Shown here: positions 7,396 to 7,396 of the stretch, in pieces | How positions within the stretch are numbered: the first letter of the stretch is position 1 | How the letters are laid out: every line of letters starts with the position of its first letter | Assembly (NCBI GenBank): GCA_947254045.1 | Contig: CAMYBO010000059.1 | Span: 1 to 7,396 of the forward strand | DNA length: 7,396 nt | Source of the DNA: an uncultured Granulicatella sp. | GTDB lineage: Bacteria > Bacillota > Bacilli > Lactobacillales > Aerococcaceae | Direction of reading: 5' to 3' | The notes under the pieces: generated by a model | The model's input: only the letters and a program-made list of their open reading frames with translations | What the model was told of the DNA's origin: nothing | The model's database searches: none | Program-made: the position numbers and the translations under genes

Positions 7396-7396
7396 C

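Overview
The window is AT-rich, and every gene I can support lies on the minus strand, so transcription runs from the right end to the left. The proteins and their order (yaaA, recF, gyrB, gyrA) are those found next to the replication origin in low-GC Gram-positive bacteria. GyrA, GyrB and RecF look like proteins of the Lactobacillales (Enterococcus/Vagococcus/Carnobacterium-like). This is a judgement from protein character, and the genus cannot be fixed from the sequence alone.

Right part (about 7396 down to 1467): a compact four-gene cluster. It opens with a perfect TATAAT at the extreme right edge, whose -35 partner would lie outside the window. A small S4-domain protein (yaaA) follows. 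It overlaps recF by 14 bases, and recF is followed after about 23 bases by gyrB and after about 24 more by gyrA. RecF works in repair of stalled forks and single-strand gaps. GyrB and GyrA form the A2B2 DNA gyrase that introduces negative supercoils. The cluster ends in a long, strong intrinsic terminator just after gyrA. In relatives, dnaA and dnaN normally lie just upstream, so they would be expected beyond the right edge.

Left part (about 1310 down to 1): a separate transcription unit with its own probable promoter. It encodes an ABC transporter ATPase and, overlapping it by 20 bases, an ABC-2-type membrane subunit cut off by the left edge. The substrate cannot be told. Many relatives have rpsF-ssb-rpsR after gyrA, so the transporter marks a local difference in gene order.

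The region is mostly housekeeping. I found no mobile element, CRISPR array, RNA gene, riboswitch, frameshift or broken gene, and no evidence of a novel system. The points most worth a second look are the altered Q-loop and signature of the ATPase, its position behind gyrA, the Asp at the second quinolone-determining position of GyrA, the elaborate terminator, and the start sites of gyrA and yaaA, which are better placed internally than at the longest open frame. No stretch longer than 300 bases lacks a gene; the longest gap is the 194 bases between the ABC ATPase and gyrA.
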